A stretch of 64,000 nucleotides of DNA, taken from the NCBI RefSeq assembly GCF_008642315.1, contig NZ_CP029192.1, positions 6,386,001-6,450,000 on the forward strand, given 5' to 3'. Below are positions 26,354 to 34,184 of this stretch, piece by piece (the stretch's first letter is position 1; each line of letters begins with the position of its first letter). Source of the DNA: Streptomyces venezuelae (GTDB taxonomy: Bacteria; Actinomycetota; Actinomycetes; Streptomycetales; Streptomycetaceae). The notes beneath the pieces are model-generated. The model searched no databases, was not told the DNA's origin, and was given only the letters and a program-made list of their open reading frames with translations. The position numbers were made by a program, and so were the translations under genes.

Positions 26354-26857
26354 TCATGCCGGGGTGTCCGCCACGAGTGCGCGGGCGTAGTCGGTCATCG
26401 AGCGCTGGTAGCGGGGGAGGTGCGGGGCGAGGGCTTCGAGCACGAGGGCGAGGCCTTCGCGCTCCCTGCCGAGGCCGGCGAGGCAGAGCGCGAGACAGGC
26501 GCGCACGGCGTCGTCCAACTCGTCGCCCGGCTTCTCCAGTTCGGCGGTGAGCAGGGCGACGCCCTCCTCGGCCCGCCCCACGTTCCGGAGCGAACTCGCG
26601 AGCTGGACGGCCGTGCGCCGTCGGCGGTAGCCGTCCAGACCGCGGTCCAGGGCCTCCTGGTACAGGGGCACGGCGCGGTCCGAGTGGCCGGTGGAGTCGA
26701 AGGCGCAGGCCCGCTCGAAGAGTCCGACGGGATGCCCGTGCGGCAGCTCCGCGACGAGCCCGTCGATCACCTCGCGGAACTCCTCGGCCCTGTCCTCCTC
26801 GTAGGAGTCCAGCGTCTCCCAGGCCTCGGCGACCCGCTTCTCCCAATCCGCGTCCAT
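26354..26857 (-). CDS. tetratricopeptide-repeat protein
   Basis: This is a 167-residue all-helical protein with about three TPR-like helical pairs, for example GLFERACAFDSTGHSDRAVP and SSLRNVGRAEEGVALLTAEL. The ATG at 26857 is chosen because the upstream extension is proline/glycine-rich and would overlap the neighbouring gene region. It has no signal or membrane segment. TPR proteins of this size act as adaptors. It precedes the sigma-like membrane protein by 26 bp on the same strand and may bind its cytoplasmic part. Confidence 0.8.
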   Translation of the reverse strand: MDADWEKRVAEAWETLDSYEEDRAEEFREVIDGLVAELPHGHPVGLFERACAFDSTGHSDRAVPLYQEALDRGLDGYRRRRTAVQLASSLRNVGRAEEGVALLTAELEKPGDELDDAVRACLALCLAGLGREREGLALVLEALAPHLPRYQRSMTDYARALVADTPA

Positions 26858-26907
26858 GCCCCCAGCCTGACACCACCCGCCCCGCCCGTCACTCCCTTTT
26901 CCCGGCG

Positions 26908-29900
26908 CTATCCCAGCTTCCACCCGCTGAACTCCACCGTCCCGCGGGCCCCGTCACCCCCGTTCGTCGCGCTCATGAACAGCCCCACGTCCTGGACCGC
27001 CGCGGCCCCCGGCACCGGCACCGTCGCCACCGTCCGCCACGTCGCGCCGTCGTCCGTCGAGCACGCCCCCGTGAAGGAGTCCCCGCTGCGGGAGAGCCGG
27101 AGCAGTACCGGCGCCGTGATGCCCGTGATGCGCTTGTACGTGTCGAGCGTGCCGTCGCCGTTCGTGTCGTAGGACAGGACGACTCCGTTGGCGGGCGTCA
27201 CCGCCAGGTCCACGAAGCCCGGGGACAGCGGTGTGGCGAGGGAGTTGCGGGCGATGAGGCCCGCCCTGGCCCACGGGCCCGTCTTCGCCTGCTCGTCGAC
27301 CCGTACCGTCACGGACACCCCGTCCCGCAGGGCCCCCTTGCGGTAGAGCGTCCCGAACTCCGCCGTGCCCTTCCAGAGGTCCGCGCCGCCCCCGTCGATC
27401 GCGTACCGCTCTCCCAACTGGCCGAAGACGGCGGCGTTGTTCGTGTACGAGTCCCACGCGTCGTCCACCGGGCCCGCCTCGTACAGCACACCCTCGTGGA
27501 CGGCTCGCACCCGCCGCTCGCCCGCGGGCCCGTACCGGACCGTGATCTCGTAGGGGAGCGGGCGCAGCGGGCGGTCCAGCGGGGTGTCCGGGGCCGAGGC
27601 CCGCCACGTGACCTCGCCGGTGCCCGCGGGGGCCACCCGCGGCAGGGACACGGGCCCCGTCGGCTCCGCCTCGATGCCCGTCAACGCGAAGTCGACGCGG
27701 CCCGTGGCGCGGAGACCGTTGACGTTGCGGAAGGAGGCCGTCAGCCGGGAGCGGCCCCCGGGCGGAACGGCTGGCGGGTCGGCGGTGACCTCCAGGCTGC
27801 CCTGGTAGGGCGCCCGCGCCAGGACGTCACGGACACGGGAGGCGACACGGTGCGGGGAGGCTCCTTGCGGGCGCCGCGGGTAGTCCTTGCGCTCCCGCGT
27901 CCACTTCTCCTCCAGCGCGAACCAGTCCACCGGCTTCGGCGCCCGGTCCGCCGCGAGCGCGTCGGCCAGCTCGTCGAGCCACGTCTGCCAGCGCGGCACG
28001 TACAGGTCGGCGATGAGGCCGTGCCATTCGCGGTTGCCGTAGTCGTGCAGCCGGCCCGCGTCGGCCGTGGCGCGCTCGCCCCACACGGTGATCAGGACCT
28101 TGGCGGTCCGCTCGAACTCGGCGCGTTCCGCCTCGGTCGTCCCCATGCGGCGGGCGGCCGCGGTCCACGGGCCGAGGAGGAACGCCGTGTGCGTGCCCGT
28201 CACCTCGTCGGAGAGCCGCATCAGCCGCAGCCACAGCTCCGCGAGCGTCCCGAACGTCCGCCGGTCCTTGCGCTCGTACGCCGTCCGCAGCTGCGGCAGG
28301 AGCTGGCGGCTGCGGTGGGCGAGTGCCTGCCGGGCGACGTCGACCAGGTCGTGGCGGTAGGCGGCGCTTTCCCGCAGCGGTCCCGCCACGCCGAGGAGCC
28401 CGGTGAGCGCGGCGTCGAAGCGGCCCGGGTCGTAGGTGAGCGCCCGCGGCGCGTACTCGGCGGCGCGCGCCGCCGTGAGGTCGGGGCGGGCGGCGAAGAG
28501 CGAGTCGTGCGGGTCGCTGCGTTCGACGGCGGTGTGCTCATAGGCGGTCGCGTTCAGGGTGCGCCACGCGGACCGCGCGTCGGCGTCCCGCCCGCCGTAC
28601 CGGAAGTCGGCGTACGAGGAGAACCAGGCGGCCCGGTCCACCGGCGCCTTCGTCCACGCCAGCTCGGAGAAGAGCTCGAAGGCGGCGGGGTCGCGGTCGG
28701 TGGCCTCGGGCATGAACGCGGTGCCGGTCAGGGCGCTGCCCGCCTTGTCGCGCCAGGCGAAGAACCGCTCGTTCCACAGGTGGGTGCGGGCGCCGATCGT
28801 CGTGCGGCCGCCGAAGTTGGGGATCGTCCCGAAGGCGTACGGGGTGCCGCCCCAGTCCTTCTCCCGGTCCGGCTCCTTCGCGTACCGGTCGGACACGCCG
28901 TCGACGATCAGCATGCGCTTCCTGTCGACGGCGTCGAGCAGCGCGGGCAGCGGGTTGGCCTCCCAGCCGAGGATCACCCACGTGGCGTTCGGCCGCGCCT
29001 TGCGCAGGGCCGCCTCCACGCCGCGCGCCGCGTCGGGCACGGGCACGTCGCCCGCGGTGCCGCCCTCGTGCAGCAGGTCCATCTTGAAGAGGTCGGCGGG
29101 GCCGAAGAGCTCTTCCTGGTGGCGGTAGAAGGCGGCGGCGACCTTCGCGAACGCCGAGGTGCGCGGGTCGAGCCAGTCGGGCCGCTTGAACCCGTGCCAG
29201 ACGCCCTGCGGGACTACGCGCGCGTCGCCGCCGTTGCGCTCGACGAACCCGTCGGGCACGTGGCCGTAGTAGCCGGGGAGGACCGGCGCGATACCGAGGT
29301 CGCGAAGCCGCCGCACTATGCGCCGCCCCAGCGCGACCCGGTCCGCGACGAGTCGGTCGGAGAGCGGACCTCCGTACCCGGAGAGGTTCTGCAGCAGCCA
29401 CCAGGGCTGGTGCGAGGGCGCGGGCAGCCACGCCCCGGCCTCGGCGTCGGAGTAGCCGAACTCGGTGAGCACCTTCCGGTACACCGCCTCGGCGCCCGCG
29501 ATCACCAGGACCTCGTTGCACCCGTGCAGGGCGAGCACGTCGATCATCCGCTCCCAGTACGTCCAGTCGGCGTACGGCGCGGTGTACCCGTCGTTGGTGT
29601 CGTTCAGGGCGAACCGGTGGGGGAGCGAGGTGCTGCGCCTGAGCGTCCTGGCCGGGGCGGGCAGCCTGCGCGGCAGGTCGAGCTGGCTGCCGTTCCACGT
29701 GATGTGCGCCCCGCACACGTACTTCAGGTACCAGTGGACGCCGGTGAGCAGTACGGCGGGCGTGGTCCCCGACACCTCGATCCGGCCGGTCGTGCCGGTG
29801 ACCTCGAAACGGTCCTCGCGGCCCCGCGCGGGAAGAAGTCTGAGCCGGAACTGTTCCGCGTGATGCGGCAGGAGTCTGTTGAGCGCGGAGCGCGCGGAAT

Positions 29901-30039
29901 CCGTATCGAGGGCGGGGCCCGCGGCGGAACCCGCGGGCCCGTCGGCCGCGTGGGCCGGCAGCGGTACGCCGCCGACGGCGGCGCCGAGGCCGAGGGCTCC
30001 GGCGGTGCCTAGCACCGTACGTCTGGACGGTTCGGACAT
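26908..30039 (-). CDS. secreted GH89 alpha-N-acetylglucosaminidase
   Basis: This is a 1043-residue exported glycosidase. It begins with a twin-arginine signal (SRRTVLGTAGALGLGAAVGG, cleavage after AHA). The N-terminal domain and catalytic barrel (about 50-700) match the NAGLU/GH89 family, with segments such as HRFALNDTNDGYTAPYADW, GYYGHVPDGF and MDLLHEGG. An all-helical part follows, then a beta-rich C-terminal region (about 740-1043) that looks like a galactose-binding or LamG-like carbohydrate-binding module. The ATG at 30039 has AGGGGG 5 bp upstream; longer in-frame starts lack support. Likely targets are terminal alpha-GlcNAc on mucin-type or heparan-like glycans (family knowledge). Confidence 0.92.
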   Translation of the reverse strand: MSEPSRRTVLGTAGALGLGAAVGGVPLPAHAADGPAGSAAGPALDTDSARSALNRLLPHHAEQFRLRLLPARGREDRFEVTGTTGRIEVSGTTPAVLLTGVHWYLKYVCGAHITWNGSQLDLPRRLPAPARTLRRSTSLPHRFALNDTNDGYTAPYADWTYWERMIDVLALHGCNEVLVIAGAEAVYRKVLTEFGYSDAEAGAWLPAPSHQPWWLLQNLSGYGGPLSDRLVADRVALGRRIVRRLRDLGIAPVLPGYYGHVPDGFVERNGGDARVVPQGVWHGFKRPDWLDPRTSAFAKVAAAFYRHQEELFGPADLFKMDLLHEGGTAGDVPVPDAARGVEAALRKARPNATWVILGWEANPLPALLDAVDRKRMLIVDGVSDRYAKEPDREKDWGGTPYAFGTIPNFGGRTTIGARTHLWNERFFAWRDKAGSALTGTAFMPEATDRDPAAFELFSELAWTKAPVDRAAWFSSYADFRYGGRDADARSAWRTLNATAYEHTAVERSDPHDSLFAARPDLTAARAAEYAPRALTYDPGRFDAALTGLLGVAGPLRESAAYRHDLVDVARQALAHRSRQLLPQLRTAYERKDRRTFGTLAELWLRLMRLSDEVTGTHTAFLLGPWTAAARRMGTTEAERAEFERTAKVLITVWGERATADAGRLHDYGNREWHGLIADLYVPRWQTWLDELADALAADRAPKPVDWFALEEKWTRERKDYPRRPQGASPHRVASRVRDVLARAPYQGSLEVTADPPAVPPGGRSRLTASFRNVNGLRATGRVDFALTGIEAEPTGPVSLPRVAPAGTGEVTWRASAPDTPLDRPLRPLPYEITVRYGPAGERRVRAVHEGVLYEAGPVDDAWDSYTNNAAVFGQLGERYAIDGGGADLWKGTAEFGTLYRKGALRDGVSVTVRVDEQAKTGPWARAGLIARNSLATPLSPGFVDLAVTPANGVVLSYDTNGDGTLDTYKRITGITAPVLLRLSRSGDSFTGACSTDDGATWRTVATVPVPGAAAVQDVGLFMSATNGGDGARGTVEFSGWKLG

Positions 30040-30150
30040 GTGTACCCCCTGGGGTGAAGGCTGCGGCGCACGGTAGCCGGGCGGCCGACCGTCATCAACG
30101 GTGCATACGAGACAGGCGAGTTGAACTCGCCGGAAGAGACTGGTGGGACG

Positions 30151-30579
30151 ATGACGAGGACGGTCGGCGGGGCGCGGTACGCGCTTTCGGGCATGGCTGT
30201 GGGAGCCCTGATGATGGTGATGGGGTGCGGCTCGGGGGGTGACGACACACCACGCACGGCGAGCGGCAGCCTTGAGCAGCTGGCGGCCGAGGCGGGGTGC
30301 AGGCCCGACGTCCGGACGGACGCGGCCGAGCTGCGCCAGGCCACCTGTCAGAACGGTGCCCGGCGCTACGTGCTCGTAACCTTTACAAACGCCCGTGGCC
30401 AGGCCGAATGGCTCGACGAGGCGAACGACTACGGGGGTACGTACCTCGTCGGTGGCAGCAGCTGGGTGGCGGTCGGCGGTGCCGACGACATCGCGGCGCT
30501 GCACGACCGCCTCGGCGGGACCGTGGTGGACGCCGCGGGGAGGCACGGCGGGGGCCACCACGGCCACCACGAGGGGTGA
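30151..30579 (+). CDS. small secreted lipoprotein of unknown function
   Basis: This 142-residue protein has a signal peptide and lipobox (MMVMGC), so it is anchored to the outer face of the membrane. The mature part contains two Cys (AGCRPDV and ATCQNG), likely a disulfide, and ends in a His/Gly-rich tail GRHGGGHHGHHEG that could bind metal. I do not recognise the family. The ATG at 30151 follows GGTGGGACG. It is divergent from the GH89 gene and convergent with the DUF1996 gene. Confidence 0.8.
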   Translation: MTRTVGGARYALSGMAVGALMMVMGCGSGGDDTPRTASGSLEQLAAEAGCRPDVRTDAAELRQATCQNGARRYVLVTFTNARGQAEWLDEANDYGGTYLVGGSSWVAVGGADDIAALHDRLGGTVVDAAGRHGGGHHGHHEG

Positions 30580-30607
30580 GCGGCGCCGCGGTCCGGGGGG
30601 GCAGCGG

Positions 30608-31984
30608 TCAGCTGCAGCGCTGACCGGAGTTGACGCACTTGGCGACGCGCCGCATCAGCCGCTCGTCGAAGACGTTGATGAAGTCGCCGTGGTCGGTGAC
30701 GGGCTTGTGCAGCTGCTCGGGGAACGAGTCGACGGCGAAGCCGGGGCCCGGCGGCACGTCGTACACGATGCGCTGCACCAGCTGCGGCACGGCACGGAAG
30801 CCGCGCGGGCAGGCGCCGGTCCGCGGATCGGCGAAGGCGACGTGGGTGCGGTGGTTGGCGCTGTCGGTGTTCTGCCCGTCCCAGCAGCTCTGGAAGTTGA
30901 ACGTACGGACCACCTTGCTGCCCTCGGGGCAGATCGGATACTTGTCCTTCAGCTGCCGGTTCTCGAAGCCGGTGCAGCTCCACGACGCGTTGGCGTTGGC
31001 GTCGCCGTTGGTGAACGCCTTGGCGTCACCGGTGATGATGCGCAGGAAGCGCGGCATGGCGACGACCTTGCTCACCGGGTTCCCGGCGAACTTCAGCGAC
31101 ACGGAGGCGGGTGTCTGGATCTCGCCGACGTTCTGGTCCTTGCCGCCGCCGTCGGCCTGCGCGTCGTCCTCGTTCTCGCCGTTCTGCAGGCGCAGGACGG
31201 GCCAGTAGTACGTCGACTTGTCGCCCTGGTTGCGGCAGCTGGTCCGCCCGTTCGCGAGGTCGTCGTCGTCGGAGAAGGCGTCCGTGGCCTGGTTGCCCAC
31301 GTAGTCGTGCATGTGGTGGGCGCCGTTGCTCACTCCGGGCGCGACGATGACGTTGTCCGGGTTGAACTTGCCGTTCTCGTTGCGGCCGCACCGGGTGGTG
31401 AAGGTGCCGCGCGAGGCGTTGCGGCCGTTGCGGGGGCGGTTGACGTTGGGCCGGACGGACCGGATCTCGACGAAGTCCCCGGCCTCGGGTCCGTTGGCGG
31501 ACGCGCTCTGTTCCCCCGAGCCCTGCTCCTGTCCTCCCGACTCCTCCTGGTCGTCGGCGCGCACGGTGCAGGGCGCCATGCTGTCGAGGTTCCCGGCAGG
31601 GGCGCCGGAGCTTTCCAGGGTGTCCGAGATGCCGCCGAGGGTCTCCCTGCGCTTCTCCTCCAGGGGCCCGAGCAGGGACTCCTTGTCCTGGGTCTGCTCG
31701 AACCGCCCGTACGCGTCCGTGATCTGGCTGTCGAGATCGGCGAGCCGCCGGTCCACCTCGCCGCGCGCGGCGTCCGGCACCTCCGGCAGCTGGTTGCCCA
31801 CGTCCGGGCAGCTGATGGTCGACGCCTGCTGCCCGGCGCTCTGCGGCGGAGGCCGATCCGTGCCTTCCTCGGCGTTCGCGTAGACGTTCACGGCGACCAG
31901 GCCGCCGCCGCCCATGATTACCGCTGCGGACGCGGCGACCACGCGCCGCGCCAGCCTTGATCGTTTTCGTGAGGTACGTCCCAT
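30608..31984 (-). CDS. DUF1996 family secreted protein
   Basis: This 458-residue exported protein has a signal or anchor at about 13-36, then a helical, low-complexity Gln/Glu/Ser-rich segment (about 60-165), then a DUF1996 domain (about 185-458). The family hallmark [11 protein letters not shown] is present, together with a conserved Cys set ([19 protein letters not shown]). DUF1996 proteins of fungi and actinomycetes are extracellular and uncharacterised. The helical segment may form a coiled coil. The 3' end is convergent with a small lipoprotein gene, with a 28-bp gap. Confidence 0.88.
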   Translation of the reverse strand: MGRTSRKRSRLARRVVAASAAVIMGGGGLVAVNVYANAEEGTDRPPPQSAGQQASTISCPDVGNQLPEVPDAARGEVDRRLADLDSQITDAYGRFEQTQDKESLLGPLEEKRRETLGGISDTLESSGAPAGNLDSMAPCTVRADDQEESGGQEQGSGEQSASANGPEAGDFVEIRSVRPNVNRPRNGRNASRGTFTTRCGRNENGKFNPDNVIVAPGVSNGAHHMHDYVGNQATDAFSDDDDLANGRTSCRNQGDKSTYYWPVLRLQNGENEDDAQADGGGKDQNVGEIQTPASVSLKFAGNPVSKVVAMPRFLRIITGDAKAFTNGDANANASWSCTGFENRQLKDKYPICPEGSKVVRTFNFQSCWDGQNTDSANHRTHVAFADPRTGACPRGFRAVPQLVQRIVYDVPPGPGFAVDSFPEQLHKPVTDHGDFINVFDERLMRRVAKCVNSGQRCS

Positions 31985-32016
31985 GGGGCTACATACGCAT
32001 CAGCGGCCCGCTGTGT

Positions 32017-32670
32017 TCAGCGCCCCTGGTCCAGATACGCGAGGACCGCGAGGACCCGGCGGTTGTCGTCGTCGGAGACCGCCAGGTCCAGCTTCCCGAA
32101 GATGTTGGAGGTGTGCTTGGCGATGGCCCGCTCGGTGACGACGAGCTGCGCCGCGATCGCCGCGTTCGACCGGCCCTGCGCCATGAGTTCGAGCACCTCG
32201 CGCTCGCGCGGGGTGAGCGCGCCGAGCGGTTCGTCGGAGGCGGACCGCCGGGTCAGGAGCTGCTGGATGACCTGCGGGTCCATCGCGGTGCCGCCCGCCG
32301 CGACCCGTCGCACGGCGTCGATGAACTGCGCCGCGTCGAAGACCCGGTCCTTGAGGAGATAGCCGACGCCGCCGTTCCCGTCGGCGAGGAGCTCGCGTGC
32401 GTACAACTGCTCCACGTGCTGCGAGAGGACCAGGACGGGCAGCCCGGGGCGGGCCCGGCGGGCGGCGAGCGCGCACTGGAGCCCCTCGTCCGTGTGGGAC
32501 GGCGGAAGCCGGACGTCGACCACGGCGACGTCCGGCTGCAACTCCTCCAGGGCCTTGGTCAGTTCGGGCCCGCTCTCCACGGCCGCCGCGATCTCGAAGT
32601 CGAACGCCTCCAGCATCCGCACCAGGCCGTCACGCAGCAGGAAGAGGTCTTCGGCTAGGACAACACGCAA
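32017..32670 (-). CDS. NarL/LuxR-type response regulator
   Basis: This 217-residue regulator has a receiver domain (acidic pair in VVLAEDLFL, acceptor Asp in VVDVRLPPSHTDEG, Lys in YLLKDR) and a C-terminal LuxR helix-turn-helix (LTPREREVLELMAQG through TSNIFGKLDL). The start overlaps the end of the histidine kinase gene by 16 bp, so the two form one operon and one signalling pair. The likely target is the divergent MMPL exporter gene 1.5 kb away, beyond the kinase gene, or its own operon (inference from position). Confidence 0.92.
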   Translation of the reverse strand: MRVVLAEDLFLLRDGLVRMLEAFDFEIAAAVESGPELTKALEELQPDVAVVDVRLPPSHTDEGLQCALAARRARPGLPVLVLSQHVEQLYARELLADGNGGVGYLLKDRVFDAAQFIDAVRRVAAGGTAMDPQVIQQLLTRRSASDEPLGALTPREREVLELMAQGRSNAAIAAQLVVTERAIAKHTSNIFGKLDLAVSDDDNRRVLAVLAYLDQGR

Positions 32671-33935
32671 GGGATCTCCATGGTCACCATGGTCGGGCCG
32701 CCCGCGGGACTGCTGACGGCCAGTACGCCGTCGAATGTACCGAGCCGGCGTTCGATGCCGCTCAGCCCGGAGCCCGCACCGGCGACCGCCCCGCCCTTGC
32801 CGTTGTCCGTGACGGCGATGCGCAGCATGCCGTCGGCGTGGTGCATGTCCACCCAGACGCGGTCGGCGCCCGAGTGCTTGATCGCGTTGGTCAGGGACTC
32901 GCTCACCGCGAAGTACGCGGCCGACTCGACCGGCGCCTCCGCCCGCCCCGCCAGCTCCACGTCGACCTCGGTGGGCAGCGGCAGCCGCAGCGCGAGGGCC
33001 TTGACGGCGTCGCCGAGACCGCGTTCGGCGAGGACCGGCGGGTGGATGCCGCGGACCAGGTCGCGCAGCTCGGTGAGCGCCTCACCGGAGTTCTGCCGTG
33101 CCTTGCCGATCAGCTCCTTGGCCTTGGCGGGGTTGGTCTCGATCATCGCCTCGATGGTGCCGAGGTCCATGCCCATGGCGACCAGGCGGGCCTGCGCGCC
33201 GTCGTGCAGGTCGCGCTCGATGCGGCGCAGCTCGGCGGCGGAGTTGTCGACGGCGTCGTGCCGGGTCTCGGTCAGCCGGTCCACGCGCCGCGCCAGTTCG
33301 CGCTCACGCATCCGCGCGGTGGGGGAGAGGCAGGCGCGGGCGAGGAGGAAGTGGCCGCGCACGAGGCAGGGGTTGACGAAGACCGCGAGGAGGAAGAAGC
33401 CGGTGCCGAGCAGCGCCGCCTGGTCGGCGGTGTCCTGCGAGGTGACGTGGATGAACGCGAACCACTCGCCGCCGCCCGCGTCGTAGATCGGCTCCCACAC
33501 GCCGGCGGCGAGCACCCAGCCGTACACCATGTAGAGGATCAGCGAGGGCGCGAGGACCGCGACGATCGGCGCCACGGTCATGTTGACCAGCAGCCACTGC
33601 AGATCGCGCCAGGTCGCCGGGTCCTTCAGCATCAGCGAGCAGCGCTCCACCTGACCCGTGACGCCGGACCGCAGGTCGGGCGGGAAGGGGCGGTAGGCGT
33701 GCGGGATGGTCACGTCCGACCACGCCCCGGCGAGGCCGCGGTAGGTGTTGGCGTACTTGCGCAGCACCGTGAGGACGGCCGGTGTCGTGAAGACGCCGAT
33801 GCCCAGCAGGATGAACGCGATCGAGAGCACGGAGAACACGAAGAGGACGATCGAACCCACCAGCGCGAAGAGCGTGAGGCAGAGGCCGCGCGCCCCCGCG
33901 ACCACCGCGTCCTTGAGCCTCGTCATGGTCATCAA
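32655..33935 (-). CDS. membrane sensor histidine kinase (HisKA_3 type)
   Basis: This 426-residue kinase has about four membrane segments in the first 200 residues and a dimerisation/phosphoacceptor helix with the H-box RRIERDLHDGAQARL near residue 240. A GHKL ATPase domain follows, with the N-box SESLTNAIKHSG and G-boxes VTDNGKGG and GSGLSGIERR. The membrane part resembles the DUF-type sensor regions of Streptomyces DesK/LiaS-like kinases that respond to envelope stress. It is followed in the operon by its NarL-type regulator and is divergent from an MMPL exporter. Confidence 0.92.
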   Translation of the reverse strand: MMTMTRLKDAVVAGARGLCLTLFALVGSIVLFVFSVLSIAFILLGIGVFTTPAVLTVLRKYANTYRGLAGAWSDVTIPHAYRPFPPDLRSGVTGQVERCSLMLKDPATWRDLQWLLVNMTVAPIVAVLAPSLILYMVYGWVLAAGVWEPIYDAGGGEWFAFIHVTSQDTADQAALLGTGFFLLAVFVNPCLVRGHFLLARACLSPTARMRERELARRVDRLTETRHDAVDNSAAELRRIERDLHDGAQARLVAMGMDLGTIEAMIETNPAKAKELIGKARQNSGEALTELRDLVRGIHPPVLAERGLGDAVKALALRLPLPTEVDVELAGRAEAPVESAAYFAVSESLTNAIKHSGADRVWVDMHHADGMLRIAVTDNGKGGAVAGAGSGLSGIERRLGTFDGVLAVSSPAGGPTMVTMEIPCVLS

Positions 33936-34126
33936 TCCCTCTCGTCACACCGTGGATCCGGCCGCGTTCCGTGCGTCCGGCACGGTCATATCTTCGTCGC
34001 TGCCCGAGGGTGCGTCATTGGGCCCTCCACCCGGGCGGGGGTGTACCTGACGACACCCCTCGTCGTCGCCCTGTGCCTCGGGCAGAGGGGGTCTCGGCGG
34101 CTGGGGCGCGAGGCTCCCGATTTCTA

Positions 34127-34161
34127 GCGTGAGTCACGTCTTATCCGACGCATACTCACGC
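34127..34161. promoter_or_regulatory. inverted repeat in front of the MMPL exporter gene
   Basis: Perfect 8-bp arms GCGTGAGT (34127-34134) and ACTCACGC (34154-34161) are separated by 19 bp. They end 23 bp before the exporter start codon, where an operator or an mRNA hairpin could act. The adjacent two-component system is a candidate regulator. Functional assignment is tentative. Confidence 0.4.
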
Positions 34162-34184
34162 AGACTTGATGGGGGCGAAGCGCC

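Noticed and set aside
27496..30012. 838-codon + strand frame across the GH89 gene
   Set aside because: Arg/Val/Gly-rich antisense frame without a start signal; the GH89 motifs on the - strand are unambiguous.
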